Assembly (NCBI GenBank): GCA_958402445.1
Contig: CATXTO010000042.1
Span: 1 to 15,927 of the forward strand
Reading direction: 5' to 3'
DNA from: an uncultured Eubacteriales bacterium
Lineage (GTDB): Bacteria > Bacillota > Clostridia > Oscillospirales > Oscillospiraceae
DNA: 15,927 bases
Position numbers and translations under genes: made by a program. Under the pieces are notes generated by a model. It saw only the letters and a list, made by a program, of their open reading frames with translations. It had not been told where the DNA came from and searched no databases. Of the stretch, positions 1 through 6,453 are shown piece by piece; position 1 is the first letter of the stretch; each line of letters begins with the position of its first letter.

Positions 1-17
1 GATACCGGGACAAAAAT

Positions 18-160
18 TCAAACGTTCCCGCATCCAACATGGCTTTGGTTCGGCGTCTCCACCGCCGCCCCGCTGGCTATCGTCTCCTGCAGCAGCTTCC
101 CACTGGCGTAGGTGTAGTTGTAAATCACCGTGCTCCCCCTGCGGTGTTAGTAGCACCCAA
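18..160 (-). pseudogene. RHS core remnant (cassette 6, truncated on both sides)
   Basis: Reading leftward, bases 155 to about 46 match the segment just before the RHS core of the main gene (STVIYNYTYASGKLLQET, then ASGAAVET). There is an extra G in the GGGGAGC run near 146 that shifts the frame upstream. After VET the sequence departs from RHS and a TGA follows at 18-20. There is therefore no core proper and no toxin tail in the window. It is a fragment left by recombination or deletion, or the start of a rearranged cassette continuing to the left. Confidence 0.7.
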
Positions 161-192
161 AAGACGGGTAAATGCGGCCTTGGGATGCCAGC

Positions 193-216
193 GGGCGTGC
201 AAAGCACGCCCCTACA
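193..216. repeat. Single-hairpin relative of the palindromic element
   Basis: GGGCGTGC-AAA-GCACGCCC followed by CTACA. It has the layout of the second hairpin of the double element but compensated stem changes (GTGC/GCAC for GAGC/GCTC). The preceding bases (about 149-192) align loosely with the same position in cassette 4 (3592-3630), sharing GCACCCAAAAGACGG. Confidence 0.65.
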
Positions 217-237
217 ATAATTGGGGGATATAGTACT

Positions 238-290
238 TGTAGGGAACGACCTGCGGTCGTTCCGCGGGCGAGCACAGCTCGCCCCTACAG
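238..290. repeat. Double-hairpin palindromic element, copy A
   Basis: TGTAGGG...CCCTACAG with hairpins GGAACGACC-TGC-GGTCGTTCC and GGGCGAGC-ACA-GCTCGCCC. A related single hairpin follows at 193-216. Confidence 0.85.
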
Positions 291-339
291 GGGTATTTCG
301 TCTCTGCCCGACGCCTTGAGCACGCCATTATCTAAGCAC

Positions 340-368
340 AGTATACTGATTTTGTAGTAACTTGTCAA
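340..368 (-). promoter_or_regulatory. Spacer promoter pointing toward cassette 6 remnant
   Basis: The minus strand shows TTGACA (363-368), a 17-base spacer and TATACT (340-345). The ATG at 328 opens a short frame through the palindrome that ends at a TAG near 215, before the core scrap. Confidence 0.7.
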
Positions 369-382
369 ATTTTCTGTCGTAG

Positions 383-416
383 AAAAAGGGAGCCGCCGGC
401 CCGTGGGCCGGCGGCT
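383..416 (-). terminator. Rho-independent terminator after immunity gene 5
   Basis: A 12-base perfect stem AGCCGCCGGCCC with a two-base loop (391-416) is followed on the minus strand by CCCTTTTTC. It is the best-formed copy of the repeated hairpin. Confidence 0.87.
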
Positions 417-427
417 TTCAATAGCTG

Positions 428-994
428 TTAAATAGGGAAACATATAACTTTTGTAACATTAAAATAACCATCATAAACTATATAATATTCGGTACCATCT
501 TCTGTATAATGATAAGAAATAGGCGGCTTGTTACTAGACTTAAACCAGTAATCTCCCATCGGGTCCAATGCTTCTACCTCATCCACTGACATACCAATTT
601 CCACTTGTTTTAAATCATCTGTTTTCGATTCCATTTGAGTCGTTCTGTATGCACCGCTGTACTTAAAATTATCGTAGAAATAAACAAGTATCCAACCCTT
701 ATCTGTCTGATATGTTGCCCAAATTAACTCTTCCGATTTTTCCATTACTGGAACAGCCACTCGACGAAAGCATTCAATGGGAAACTTTTGATCCAACTCA
801 CTGACTGTTGGTTTTTCCTGTAAAAAAGTAAGAAGATTCTCCTCTGAGGTCTTAGTCTGAACTAAGTTAAAACAGATTTCATCCTCCGGCGATATCGTTA
901 CTTCATCTTCAGCCTCTTCTTGCCAGACACAACCAAAGCAAAACAAAATCAGTCCCACTGTGAGAAATATTAAATACAAACACTTTTTTTCCAT
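428..994 (-). CDS. Lipoprotein, putative immunity protein 5
   Basis: 188 residues from the ATG at 994, with AAGGAG six bases upstream. The signal sequence (MEKKCLY, then a hydrophobic run) ends in lipobox FCFGC with Cys22, the same position as in the two relatives. The mature protein keeps the shared layout: acidic EVTISPEDE start, FPIECFRR, WATYQTDKGW, then VEIGMSVDEVEALDPMGDYW and SYHYTEDGTEYYIVYDGY. It is clearly diverged from immunity proteins 1 and 2, in step with the divergence of its toxin tail, as expected for matched toxin and immunity pairs. The terminator hairpin begins 11 bases after the stop. Confidence 0.8.
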   Translation of the reverse strand: MEKKCLYLIFLTVGLILFCFGCVWQEEAEDEVTISPEDEICFNLVQTKTSEENLLTFLQEKPTVSELDQKFPIECFRRVAVPVMEKSEELIWATYQTDKGWILVYFYDNFKYSGAYRTTQMESKTDDLKQVEIGMSVDEVEALDPMGDYWFKSSNKPPISYHYTEDGTEYYIVYDGYFNVTKVICFPI

Positions 995-1041
995 GCTATA
1001 CTCCTTTCATTTAATTTGTAATAGTTTTGTGATGCTTGTTT

Positions 1042-2046
1042 CTACCAGGATATAGCAAAATACACGATTGGGCTGTCATAATACCCGTTTTGTCCAAAGG
1101 CAGACCATGGTGCGTTCTCCGGTGTTATCCCTTCAGCGTATAAGACAGATGCCGTACTTGGACCCGACTTTTCGGCCCATCGGCCTGTGGACGTTTGTAT
1201 CATAAAGTGATAATCCCAGTTTATATTATACCGCTTTGGATCATCTACTGTCTTTACTCGTAACGCAATGCGGTATTCATGATAGCGAATGGGAGAATCA
1301 TAACTTTTTATGATTCTTGCGCTGCGCCCAAGTACTTTCATATCTGACAGCACCGCTTCCGTTACCGACTCCAACGTATACTCCCCATATGGCATCGAGA
1401 AATCACCTGGACTGTAGGACATCCGATCGTTGAAATATCCAATCGCGTAAGCATAGCAGTTGGGCGCAGAATGTTGACTACCGTTCCCCTCTACAGGTAC
1501 ATAATCCGGGGCAGCACCGTATTTGATTTCATCTGGCGTATGCTTTGGGGCGGCACCTGAGTCAGTAAGCATTGTGGTGTTCGTTGGATAACCACCCTGG
1601 CTATCCCGCATCCCAACGGGACAGTTGTTGCAGTAGACATACATATTATAGCCCAGGAAGCCCTGCCCTGTGGAAGCGAAGCTATCCGCATTAATGAACC
1701 GGCAGAGGACGGGGTCGTAATAGCGGGATTGCAGGTAATAGAAGCCGGTTTCCTGGTCGTAATAGTAGCCCCGGTAGCGCAGAGGGTTCCGGTTGGCGAT
1801 GTGGCTCGGGTCTCCCGACACGTCCTTGCCCTTGCCGTCCGTGATGGAGATGGGCTGGCCCCACGCGTCGTACACATACCGCGCCACCAGGTCTCCCGTG
1901 CTGTTCAGAAGACCGATCACGTCCCCCTGGAGTTGCAGTAGTCCCAGGGGGCGACTGTAGGGAACGACCTGCGGTCGTTCCGCGGGCGAGCAAAGCTCGC
2001 CCCTACAGGGGTATTTCGTCTCTGCCCGACGCCTTGAGCACGCCAT
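1042..2046 (-). CDS. Orphan RHS core with NCYAYA-type toxin tail (cassette 5)
   Basis: 334 residues from the ATG at 2046. The first ~35 residues translate spacer and palindrome DNA and are not an RHS sequence. The RHS core begins at LQLQGDVIGLLNSTG (about residue 37) and ends MRDSQGG, the D-x-x-G release position. The tail has NCYAYA (C197) and WDYHFM (H280) and ends DSPIVYFAISW. It belongs to the same family as the main and cassette 2 tails but is the most divergent of the three. From 1629 to about 1935 the core DNA is virtually identical to cassette 2 and shares its Gln codon in YDAWGQP. There is no signal peptide, so this is a stored tail or an internal product. Its lipoprotein gene begins 47 bases downstream. 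Confidence 0.83.
   Translation of the reverse strand: MACSRRRAETKYPCRGELCSPAERPQVVPYSRPLGLLQLQGDVIGLLNSTGDLVARYVYDAWGQPISITDGKGKDVSGDPSHIANRNPLRYRGYYYDQETGFYYLQSRYYDPVLCRFINADSFASTGQGFLGYNMYVYCNNCPVGMRDSQGGYPTNTTMLTDSGAAPKHTPDEIKYGAAPDYVPVEGNGSQHSAPNCYAYAIGYFNDRMSYSPGDFSMPYGEYTLESVTEAVLSDMKVLGRSARIIKSYDSPIRYHEYRIALRVKTVDDPKRYNINWDYHFMIQTSTGRWAEKSGPSTASVLYAEGITPENAPWSAFGQNGYYDSPIVYFAISW
1956..2008. repeat. Double-hairpin palindromic element, copy B
   Basis: TGTAGGG...CCCTACAG with both hairpins; the second loop reads AAA instead of ACA. In this copy the element lies inside an open frame and would be translated as part of the N terminus of cassette 5. Confidence 0.85.
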
Positions 2047-2057
2047 TATCTAAGCAC

Positions 2058-2086
2058 AGTATACTGATTTTGTAGTAACTTGTCAA
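2058..2086 (-). promoter_or_regulatory. Spacer promoter pointing into cassette 5
   Basis: The minus strand shows TTGACA (2081-2086), a 17-base spacer and TATACT (2058-2063). The expected start site near 2051 is only about five bases upstream of the ATG at 2046. That ATG is in frame with the orphan core, so this cassette could be translated from an almost leaderless message. Confidence 0.7.
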
Positions 2087-2100
2087 ATTTTCTGTCGTAG

Positions 2101-2135
2101 AAAAAGGGAGCCGCCGGCCCGTGGGGCCGGCGGCT
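2101..2135 (-). terminator. Rho-independent terminator after immunity gene 4
   Basis: A 12-base perfect stem AGCCGCCGGCCC with a three-base loop (2109-2135) is followed on the minus strand by CCCTTTTTC. It belongs to spacer module copy B and has one extra G in the loop compared with copy A. Confidence 0.85.
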
Positions 2136-2157
2136 TTTAAAAATACCCGCAATTAAA

Positions 2158-2490
2158 TTAAATCTTGAGATATAATTTCTCTTTAAAAAAACAATCTAAT
2201 AAATAGAAATAATAATCAAAACCATCTGATTCCGAATAACCATTTTGCAAAATAGACTCAACAATTCCAAAATCAGTTCCTTCCATTCTACAAGCTGCTA
2301 TTACATACTTATTAAACGAAGCCAACCACTCAGGAATGTACCAGTTATTTTCCCAATCTCCTTTTCCTGCAAGAAAGCCGGATATAAAAGCATGTAACAG
2401 TCGTAACGATTTTTCTCCCAAATACAAAATTGGCTTACTTTGAATTGATTGCATAAGTAGGAATACGGGATCCAATAGAATTTTATCCAT
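2158..2490 (-). CDS. Small soluble protein, putative immunity protein 4
   Basis: 110 residues from the ATG at 2490, with GAGG eleven bases upstream. A GTG at 2502 lies directly on the ribosome site and is less likely. There is no signal peptide or membrane segment. The sequence looks mostly helical, with a central WENNWYIPEWLASFNKYV and an acidic, aromatic C-terminal part (DGFDYYFYLLDCFFKEK). The pattern of a central W-x-x-F-x-x-(Y/W)V segment followed by F-D-x-x-F-x-L-L-D resembles several small immunity proteins, but I cannot name the family. A cytosolic immunity protein fits a toxin that acts inside the cell. The shared terminator follows 23 bases after the stop. Confidence 0.7.
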   Translation of the reverse strand: MDKILLDPVFLLMQSIQSKPILYLGEKSLRLLHAFISGFLAGKGDWENNWYIPEWLASFNKYVIAACRMEGTDFGIVESILQNGYSESDGFDYYFYLLDCFFKEKLYLKI

Positions 2491-2510
2491 AATTGTCAAC
2501 ACCTCAATGT

Positions 2511-3641
2511 TTAAAACGGAACAAAGAGAACTTGTTTTTTACCAACTCCATCAAAATCATTAATCCATATATCTAAAGGAAGACCATATGGATGAACATT
2601 ACAATAGACTATTCCATTATACTCTATACCAACATGCGTTCCATTTTGACTAACACAAATACCCTTAGATGTGCTAAATACATATCCAGGGTATGTTGGA
2701 TATGAAATAGTAATAACTGCACCATGCAAATCATTTGCAATAAGAGCATTTTCCATGGCCTTTGCTGCATCTTTGCATTTAAACTGTCCGTACTTACCCG
2801 CTATATCTGGTAACCACTCGGTAGGAGAATACTGCTGGACAATTTCTTTTGCATATTGCTCTACCAATTGCTGTCGGACTTCATAAGCTTCTTCCGAGTA
2901 ACCATCAAGGGCTTGATATGTGTCTGAGACAATGCTTACTACAGCACTGATTGCAACAGGTACTCCAGCAATAATACCCAAACTTATAATATCTATGCCA
3001 CCAGAACCACCGCCATAACCACCATCCAAAATTGCCGTATTATAATTCTGTAATGTCCCATCCGGGTCCTGATAAGAACAGGGGCTATTATTACAATAGG
3101 CAAACATATTGTGACCAAGAAAACCCTGTCCAGTGGAGGCATAGTCATCCGCATTGATGAAACGGCAGAGGACGGGGTCGTAATAGCGGGATTGCAGGTA
3201 ATAGAAGCCGGTTTCCTGGTCGTAATAGTAGCCCCGGTAGCGCAGAGGGTTCCGGTTGGCGATGTGGCTCGGGTCTCCCGACACGTCCTTGCCCTTGCCG
3301 TCCGTGATGGAGATGGGCCGGCCCCACGCGTCGTACACGTACCGCGCCACCAGGTCCCCCGTGCTGTTCAGAAGACCAATCACGTCCCCTTGCAGGTTGC
3401 ACAGGTATTGATAGCTCCAGGTGGACCCTGCGCCATTGGTATACCGGAGATGGTACGGCGCCCCACTCTCGTCGTAGCTGAAGTCCAGCGTCTCCACCGC
3501 CGCCCCGCTGGCCATCGTCTCCTGCAACAGCTTCCCACTGGCGTAGGTGTAGTTGTGAATCACCGTGCTCCCCTGCGAAACCGAACGGGTACGCACCCAA
3601 AAGACGGTAAGGGTGGCTTTTGGCCGCCGGCGGGCGAGCAC
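2511..3641 (-). CDS. Orphan RHS core with papain-fold-toxin-2-like tail (cassette 4)
   Basis: 376 residues from a GTG in the half palindrome. Homology to the main protein begins at RSVSQGSTVIHNY (about residue 18) and covers the end of the YD region and the full core to DPDG, the canonical RHS release motif. A linker LDGGYGGGSGG and a hydrophobic helix of about 25 residues (213-237) follow. The toxin domain has FKC (C289), THVGI (H336) and NVHP (H350), then LPLDIWIND. This order and the C-terminal N-x-HP-x-G-LPL pattern match my recollection of the papain fold toxin 2 family of polymorphic toxins, which are cysteine enzymes. It lacks an export signal here. The downstream immunity gene starts 20 bases after the stop. 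The core is shared; the tail is AT-richer. Confidence 0.82.
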   Translation of the reverse strand: MLARRRPKATLTVFWVRTRSVSQGSTVIHNYTYASGKLLQETMASGAAVETLDFSYDESGAPYHLRYTNGAGSTWSYQYLCNLQGDVIGLLNSTGDLVARYVYDAWGRPISITDGKGKDVSGDPSHIANRNPLRYRGYYYDQETGFYYLQSRYYDPVLCRFINADDYASTGQGFLGHNMFAYCNNSPCSYQDPDGTLQNYNTAILDGGYGGGSGGIDIISLGIIAGVPVAISAVVSIVSDTYQALDGYSEEAYEVRQQLVEQYAKEIVQQYSPTEWLPDIAGKYGQFKCKDAAKAMENALIANDLHGAVITISYPTYPGYVFSTSKGICVSQNGTHVGIEYNGIVYCNVHPYGLPLDIWINDFDGVGKKQVLFVPF

Positions 3642-3656
3642 AGCTCGCCCCTACAG
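3629..3656. repeat. Half palindromic element
   Basis: Only the second hairpin of the element is present: GGGCGAGC-ACA-GCTCGCCC followed by CTACAG. The GGAACGACC hairpin is missing and a GCCGCCGG-rich stretch takes its place. The nominal GTG start of orphan cassette 4 lies in the loop. Confidence 0.75.
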
Positions 3657-3674
3657 GTGTTATTAGCTAATTAA

Positions 3675-3704
3675 AATATATTGACTTATAAAGAAATCGA
3701 TCAA
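3675..3704 (-). promoter_or_regulatory. Diverged spacer promoter pointing into cassette 4
   Basis: The minus strand shows TTGATC (3699-3704), an 18-base spacer and TATATT (3675-3680). It sits at the position equivalent to the TTGACA/TATACT promoters, and the surrounding bases align loosely with the spacer module. It is weaker than the other copies by consensus. Confidence 0.45.
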
Positions 3705-3715
3705 ATTGTAGATAA

Positions 3716-3751
3716 TTAAAAGCCACCAGACCGGATACTAGTGGCTTTTAA
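3716..3751 (-). terminator. Terminator after immunity gene 3
   Basis: An 11-base inverted repeat (TTAAAAGCCAC...GTGGCTTTTAA) surrounds a 14-base loop. It gives a T-run at the 3' side on either strand, so it may work in both directions. Its sequence differs from the GCCGCCGGCC hairpin of the other spacers. Confidence 0.7.
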
Positions 3752-3838
3752 TACGCTATTTTTAATGTAGGTTTGTCTACCTTGTAAAATAAATGTAATT
3801 TCTTGGTTTTTCTTTTATCACGAGTATTATCCTATTAT

Positions 3839-4132
3839 TTATTTGATTTTATATCTGAATAAGAGCATGGATACTGCCCAAATACAGCATGACAGGTAAA
3901 CAATTAATATCTCAAGTTTCTCACTCACAAACGACAATCCCAACATTAAAAATATTAAACCCGGGATCAAACATAAAAGAAATTTCCATTGCCACCCCCC
4001 CCAAATTAAACCTTTTTTTGATTTTAGCATACACCATACTTCGGTATAAACAATAGAAAAGATATTTAACATTGGAATAAAGCATATTAAAATTTGAAAA
4101 AGATTTCGTCCTTGAAAATTTTTTATTTTCAT
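3839..4132 (-). CDS. Three-helix membrane protein, putative immunity protein 3
   Basis: 97 residues from the ATG at 4132, with GAGG six bases upstream. Three hydrophobic segments are visible: about 11-30 (LFQILICFIPMLNIFSIVY), 48-67 (FLLCLIPGLIFLMLGLSF) and 75-92 (ILIVYLSCCIWAVSMLLF). Short basic loops lie between them. The gene starts 54 bases after the toxin tail of cassette 3 and is followed by its own terminator. A small membrane protein beside a hydrophobic toxin tail is the usual arrangement for immunity to membrane-disrupting toxins; no family is recognised. The codons for LIWGGW contain a run of eight G (3995-4002), a place prone to slippage. The base composition is much more AT-rich than the RHS core. 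Confidence 0.65.
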   Translation of the reverse strand: MKIKNFQGRNLFQILICFIPMLNIFSIVYTEVWCMLKSKKGLIWGGWQWKFLLCLIPGLIFLMLGLSFVSEKLEILIVYLSCCIWAVSMLLFRYKIK

Positions 4133-4186
4133 TTAATACCTCAATATTAGCAATATTAATCACTATACATTTTGTTAAAGTAATAT

Positions 4187-6280
4187 TTATCCGCCCCATG
4201 ATACTGACCACGAAACGCCGAGCAGAGCAGAAAACCTTCCTGTAAACGTTTTCTTCTCTAAATCGATTCCCGCTCCAATGCCGAGTGAGAAAACTTCACC
4301 AGTTACTGAAATACTAAATCCGAATAATGAAAAGCTTACACTGGAGGAAAGCAAAGACACACCGGCATCTGCTCCAAAAAAGCTCTTACCAAAACCAAAC
4401 CTTGCTGAACTATTGAGAAAGCTATACGGTGTAACCTGAATTTCGCCTTTTTTTCCGAATGTAGCAGAATACCCTGTTCCAGAAACTCCTACACCACAAG
4501 GCATCTTTGAGCCAGAAAAACATGTTACACCCGACTGCACTGACGCTATTTCTTCATGATAAAAATCACTTTCCTTATTGTTAGATGACCCCAAATAATC
4601 GCTACGTTTTGGTCCCCCACCTAACATCATACTATCTGTCATTAATACATTGTTCATTGTCACAGGAAGTTTACCACAGGAATCCCTTAAGTTTATAGGA
4701 TTATTATTACAATAGGCAAACATATTATATCCCAGGAAATCCTGCCCTGTACTTGCAAAGCTATCTGCATTGATGAACCGGCAGAGGACGGGGTCGTAAT
4801 AGCGGGATTGCAGGTAATAGAAGCCGGTTTCCTGGTCGTAATAGTAGCCCCGGTAGCGCAGAGGGTTCCGGTTGGCGATGTGGCTCGGGTCTCCCGACAC
4901 GTCCTTGCCCTTGCCGTCCGTGATGGAGATGGGCCGGCCCCACGCGTCGTACACGTACCGCGCCACCAGGTCCCCCGTGCTGTTCAGAAGACCAATCACG
5001 TCCCCTTGCAGGTTGCACAGGTATTGATAGCTCCAGGTGGACCCTGCGCCATTGGTATACCGGAGATGGTACGGCGCCCCACTCTCGTCGTAGCTGAAGT
5101 CCAGCGTCTCCACCGCCGCCCCGCTGGCCATCGTCTCCTGCAACAGCTTCCCACTGGCGTAGGTGTAGTTGTGAATCACCGTGCTCCCCTGCGAAACCGA
5201 ACGGGTACTGGGACCTCCTGGGTTTACAATCGACGGTAGCGTGGGAACTGGGATGGGGCCCGGGATTTCCGCGTCTGGCGGCCCCCAAATATTGATTGTT
5301 CCTTCCGTCGCCGTGATGCTTTCCTTCGGGACTTCCTGGGGAAAGGTCGGCGGCAGCCACGTGGGATCCGTTGGTTTCAGCGTCGGATGCGTCGGTTTCG
5401 TGGGTTCTACCGGCTTCGTCGGCTCCGGCGGCTCCACCGGGTCTGTGGGGTCCGTGGGCTCCGTGGGTTTTGGCGCCCCCTCCTCCGTTCGCACGATCTT
5501 CTGGTTCCGCGCACCGCTGGCCCCGTAGGCAAACGACAGCTCTACTCCCTCCGAAGCCGCCGCGGCCAGCTCCCGCCCGTTCTCCCAGGAGAGGTTCCAG
5601 CTCTGCCCATTGTAGTACTTCAAGGGGTTCCCGACTCCGTCATAGCTAAAGCTCCCCTGCTCCGTACTCCCATCCATCCGCTGGATCTTCACCGATTGCA
5701 ATCGGTCCACCCATCCCGTGGTGCCATAGTTCAGGGTATAGGTCTCCTTCGCCAGGCCACCGCCCTGGCTCACCTTTTTCCGCAGGTTCCCGTACCCGTC
5801 GTAGCTGTAGTGGGTCGTCCCGTCTGTATTCTCTTCCCCCACCAATTGCCCCTGCTCGTCGTATTCATACGACGCGCTCTGCCTCGACATCACGTCGCTC
5901 CCCTTCACCGTCGCGATGTTCCCCATAGCGTCGTAGGTATAGCTCAGGCTATACGCCGGGGTAAAGGGACTGCCGTTTTGGTTCTGCTTCACCTCCAGCT
6001 TCTCTACCTGGCTCGTGGTCTTATTGCCCGCCAGGTCCCGGTACACGTAGCTCTGCACATAATATTCCCCGGTCTTGCTCTTCAGCCGGTTCACGCTGTC
6101 GTAGCCGTACGTCAGATCCGGCCCGATACCAGGCTCCAGCCGGATCAGGCGGCCATTCTTGTCATAGCTGTACGAGCTCACGTAGGTCGCGCCCGGCAGC
6201 TGCCAGCTCTGGGACCGCAATCGGCTGCTGCCGTTTCGCACTTGTAGGGAACGACCTGCGGTCGTTCCGCGGGCGAGCAC
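4187..6280 (-). CDS. Long orphan RHS fragment with Gly/Ser-rich hydrophobic tail (cassette 3)
   Basis: 697 residues from a GTG lying in the palindrome loop; no ribosome site is evident, so expression from this start is doubtful. From about residue 16 (SSRLRS) it repeats the main protein almost exactly: YD repeats, the Pro/Thr-rich stretch, and the core through RYYDPVLCRFINADS, ending DSCG in place of DPxG. The final ~160 residues are new: two Cys (CFSGSKMPCG), then a long run of small and hydrophobic residues (VSFSLFGFSISVTGEVFSLG, GAGIDL, FSALLGVSWSVSWGG). I do not recognise the family. The alternating hydrophobic pattern suggests a membrane-active beta-rich domain, and the next gene encodes a membrane protein, as expected for immunity to a membrane toxin. 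That role is inference. Confidence 0.8.
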   Translation of the reverse strand: MLARGTTAGRSLQVRNGSSRLRSQSWQLPGATYVSSYSYDKNGRLIRLEPGIGPDLTYGYDSVNRLKSKTGEYYVQSYVYRDLAGNKTTSQVEKLEVKQNQNGSPFTPAYSLSYTYDAMGNIATVKGSDVMSRQSASYEYDEQGQLVGEENTDGTTHYSYDGYGNLRKKVSQGGGLAKETYTLNYGTTGWVDRLQSVKIQRMDGSTEQGSFSYDGVGNPLKYYNGQSWNLSWENGRELAAAASEGVELSFAYGASGARNQKIVRTEEGAPKPTEPTDPTDPVEPPEPTKPVEPTKPTHPTLKPTDPTWLPPTFPQEVPKESITATEGTINIWGPPDAEIPGPIPVPTLPSIVNPGGPSTRSVSQGSTVIHNYTYASGKLLQETMASGAAVETLDFSYDESGAPYHLRYTNGAGSTWSYQYLCNLQGDVIGLLNSTGDLVARYVYDAWGRPISITDGKGKDVSGDPSHIANRNPLRYRGYYYDQETGFYYLQSRYYDPVLCRFINADSFASTGQDFLGYNMFAYCNNNPINLRDSCGKLPVTMNNVLMTDSMMLGGGPKRSDYLGSSNNKESDFYHEEIASVQSGVTCFSGSKMPCGVGVSGTGYSATFGKKGEIQVTPYSFLNSSARFGFGKSFFGADAGVSLLSSSVSFSLFGFSISVTGEVFSLGIGAGIDLEKKTFTGRFSALLGVSWSVSWGG
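4741..6234 (-). repeat. 1.5-kb direct repeat of the main RHS gene, copy in cassette 3
   Basis: Aligns without gaps to 9440-10933 at a constant offset of 4699 bases. I noticed only isolated differences: a G for C change near 6211, giving Gln for Glu in RLRSxSW, and a few near the toxin end. It covers the last YD repeats, the Pro/Thr stretch and the core. It is the longest homology tract available for recombination. Confidence 0.85.
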
Positions 6281-6295
6281 AGCTCGCCCCTACAG
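6243..6295. repeat. Double-hairpin palindromic element, copy C
   Basis: Same TGTAGGG...CCCTACAG element with two inner hairpins. It begins only eight bases after the last base shared with the main RHS gene (6234). Its loop supplies the GTG (6278-6280) used as the nominal start of orphan cassette 3. Confidence 0.85.
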
Positions 6296-6345
6296 GAGTA
6301 CTTCGATGTGGTCCACAACACACGAACAAGTAGTTATCTAATCAC

Positions 6346-6374
6346 AGTATACTAATTTTGTAGTAACTTGTCAA
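6346..6374 (-). promoter_or_regulatory. Spacer promoter pointing into cassette 3
   Basis: The minus strand shows TTGACA (6369-6374), a 17-base spacer and TATACT (6346-6351). Both boxes and the spacing are unchanged although neighbouring bases have diverged in this spacer copy. Transcription would run into the longest orphan frame. Confidence 0.7.
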
Positions 6375-6388
6375 ATTTCCTGTCGTAG

Positions 6389-6422
6389 AAAAAGGGAGCC
6401 GCCGGCCCATGGACCGGCGGCC
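6389..6422 (-). terminator. Rho-independent terminator after immunity gene 2
   Basis: A GCCGCCGG stem with a loop around CCATGG (6397-6422) is followed on the minus strand by CCCTTTTTC. It belongs to the repeated spacer module, but its loop carries substitutions relative to the other copies. Confidence 0.8.
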
Positions 6423-6453
6423 TTTACGAACAAAGGATTCTTTTTAATATTAT

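Larger units (their letters stand above)
238..416 (-). repeat. Inter-cassette spacer module, copy A
   Basis: A 179-base copy with terminator, promoter and palindrome, nearly identical to copies B and D. It marks the boundary between cassette 5 and the core remnant at the window edge. Confidence 0.85.
1956..2135 (-). repeat. Inter-cassette spacer module, copy B
   Basis: A 180-base copy, nearly identical to copies A (238-416) and D (7978-8156). It separates immunity gene 4 from cassette 5. With copy A it flanks cassette 5 as a direct repeat. Confidence 0.85.
6243..6422 (-). repeat. Inter-cassette spacer module, copy C (diverged middle)
   Basis: A 180-base copy of the spacer module. Terminator, promoter and palindrome are retained, while about 40 bases between promoter and palindrome (roughly 6296-6335) are unlike the other copies. 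The total length is nevertheless the same. Confidence 0.75.

Noticed and set aside
3921..4211. Alternative minus-strand frame overlapping putative immunity gene 3
   Set aside because: It overlaps the toxin tail stop, lacks a good ribosome site, and does not show the clean three-helix pattern of the frame at 3839-4132. It is relevant only as the frame reached by slippage in the G run.
4808..5239. Plus-strand frames recurring opposite every RHS core (also at 1729, 3111, 7753 and 9378)
   Set aside because: Their similarity to each other only reflects the repeated core on the minus strand. There are no ribosome sites and no recognisable protein.
5371..5649. Plus-strand Pro/Ala-rich frame opposite the Pro/Thr stretch (also 10070-10348)
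   Set aside because: It is the complement of the minus-strand PT repeats and is low complexity only.
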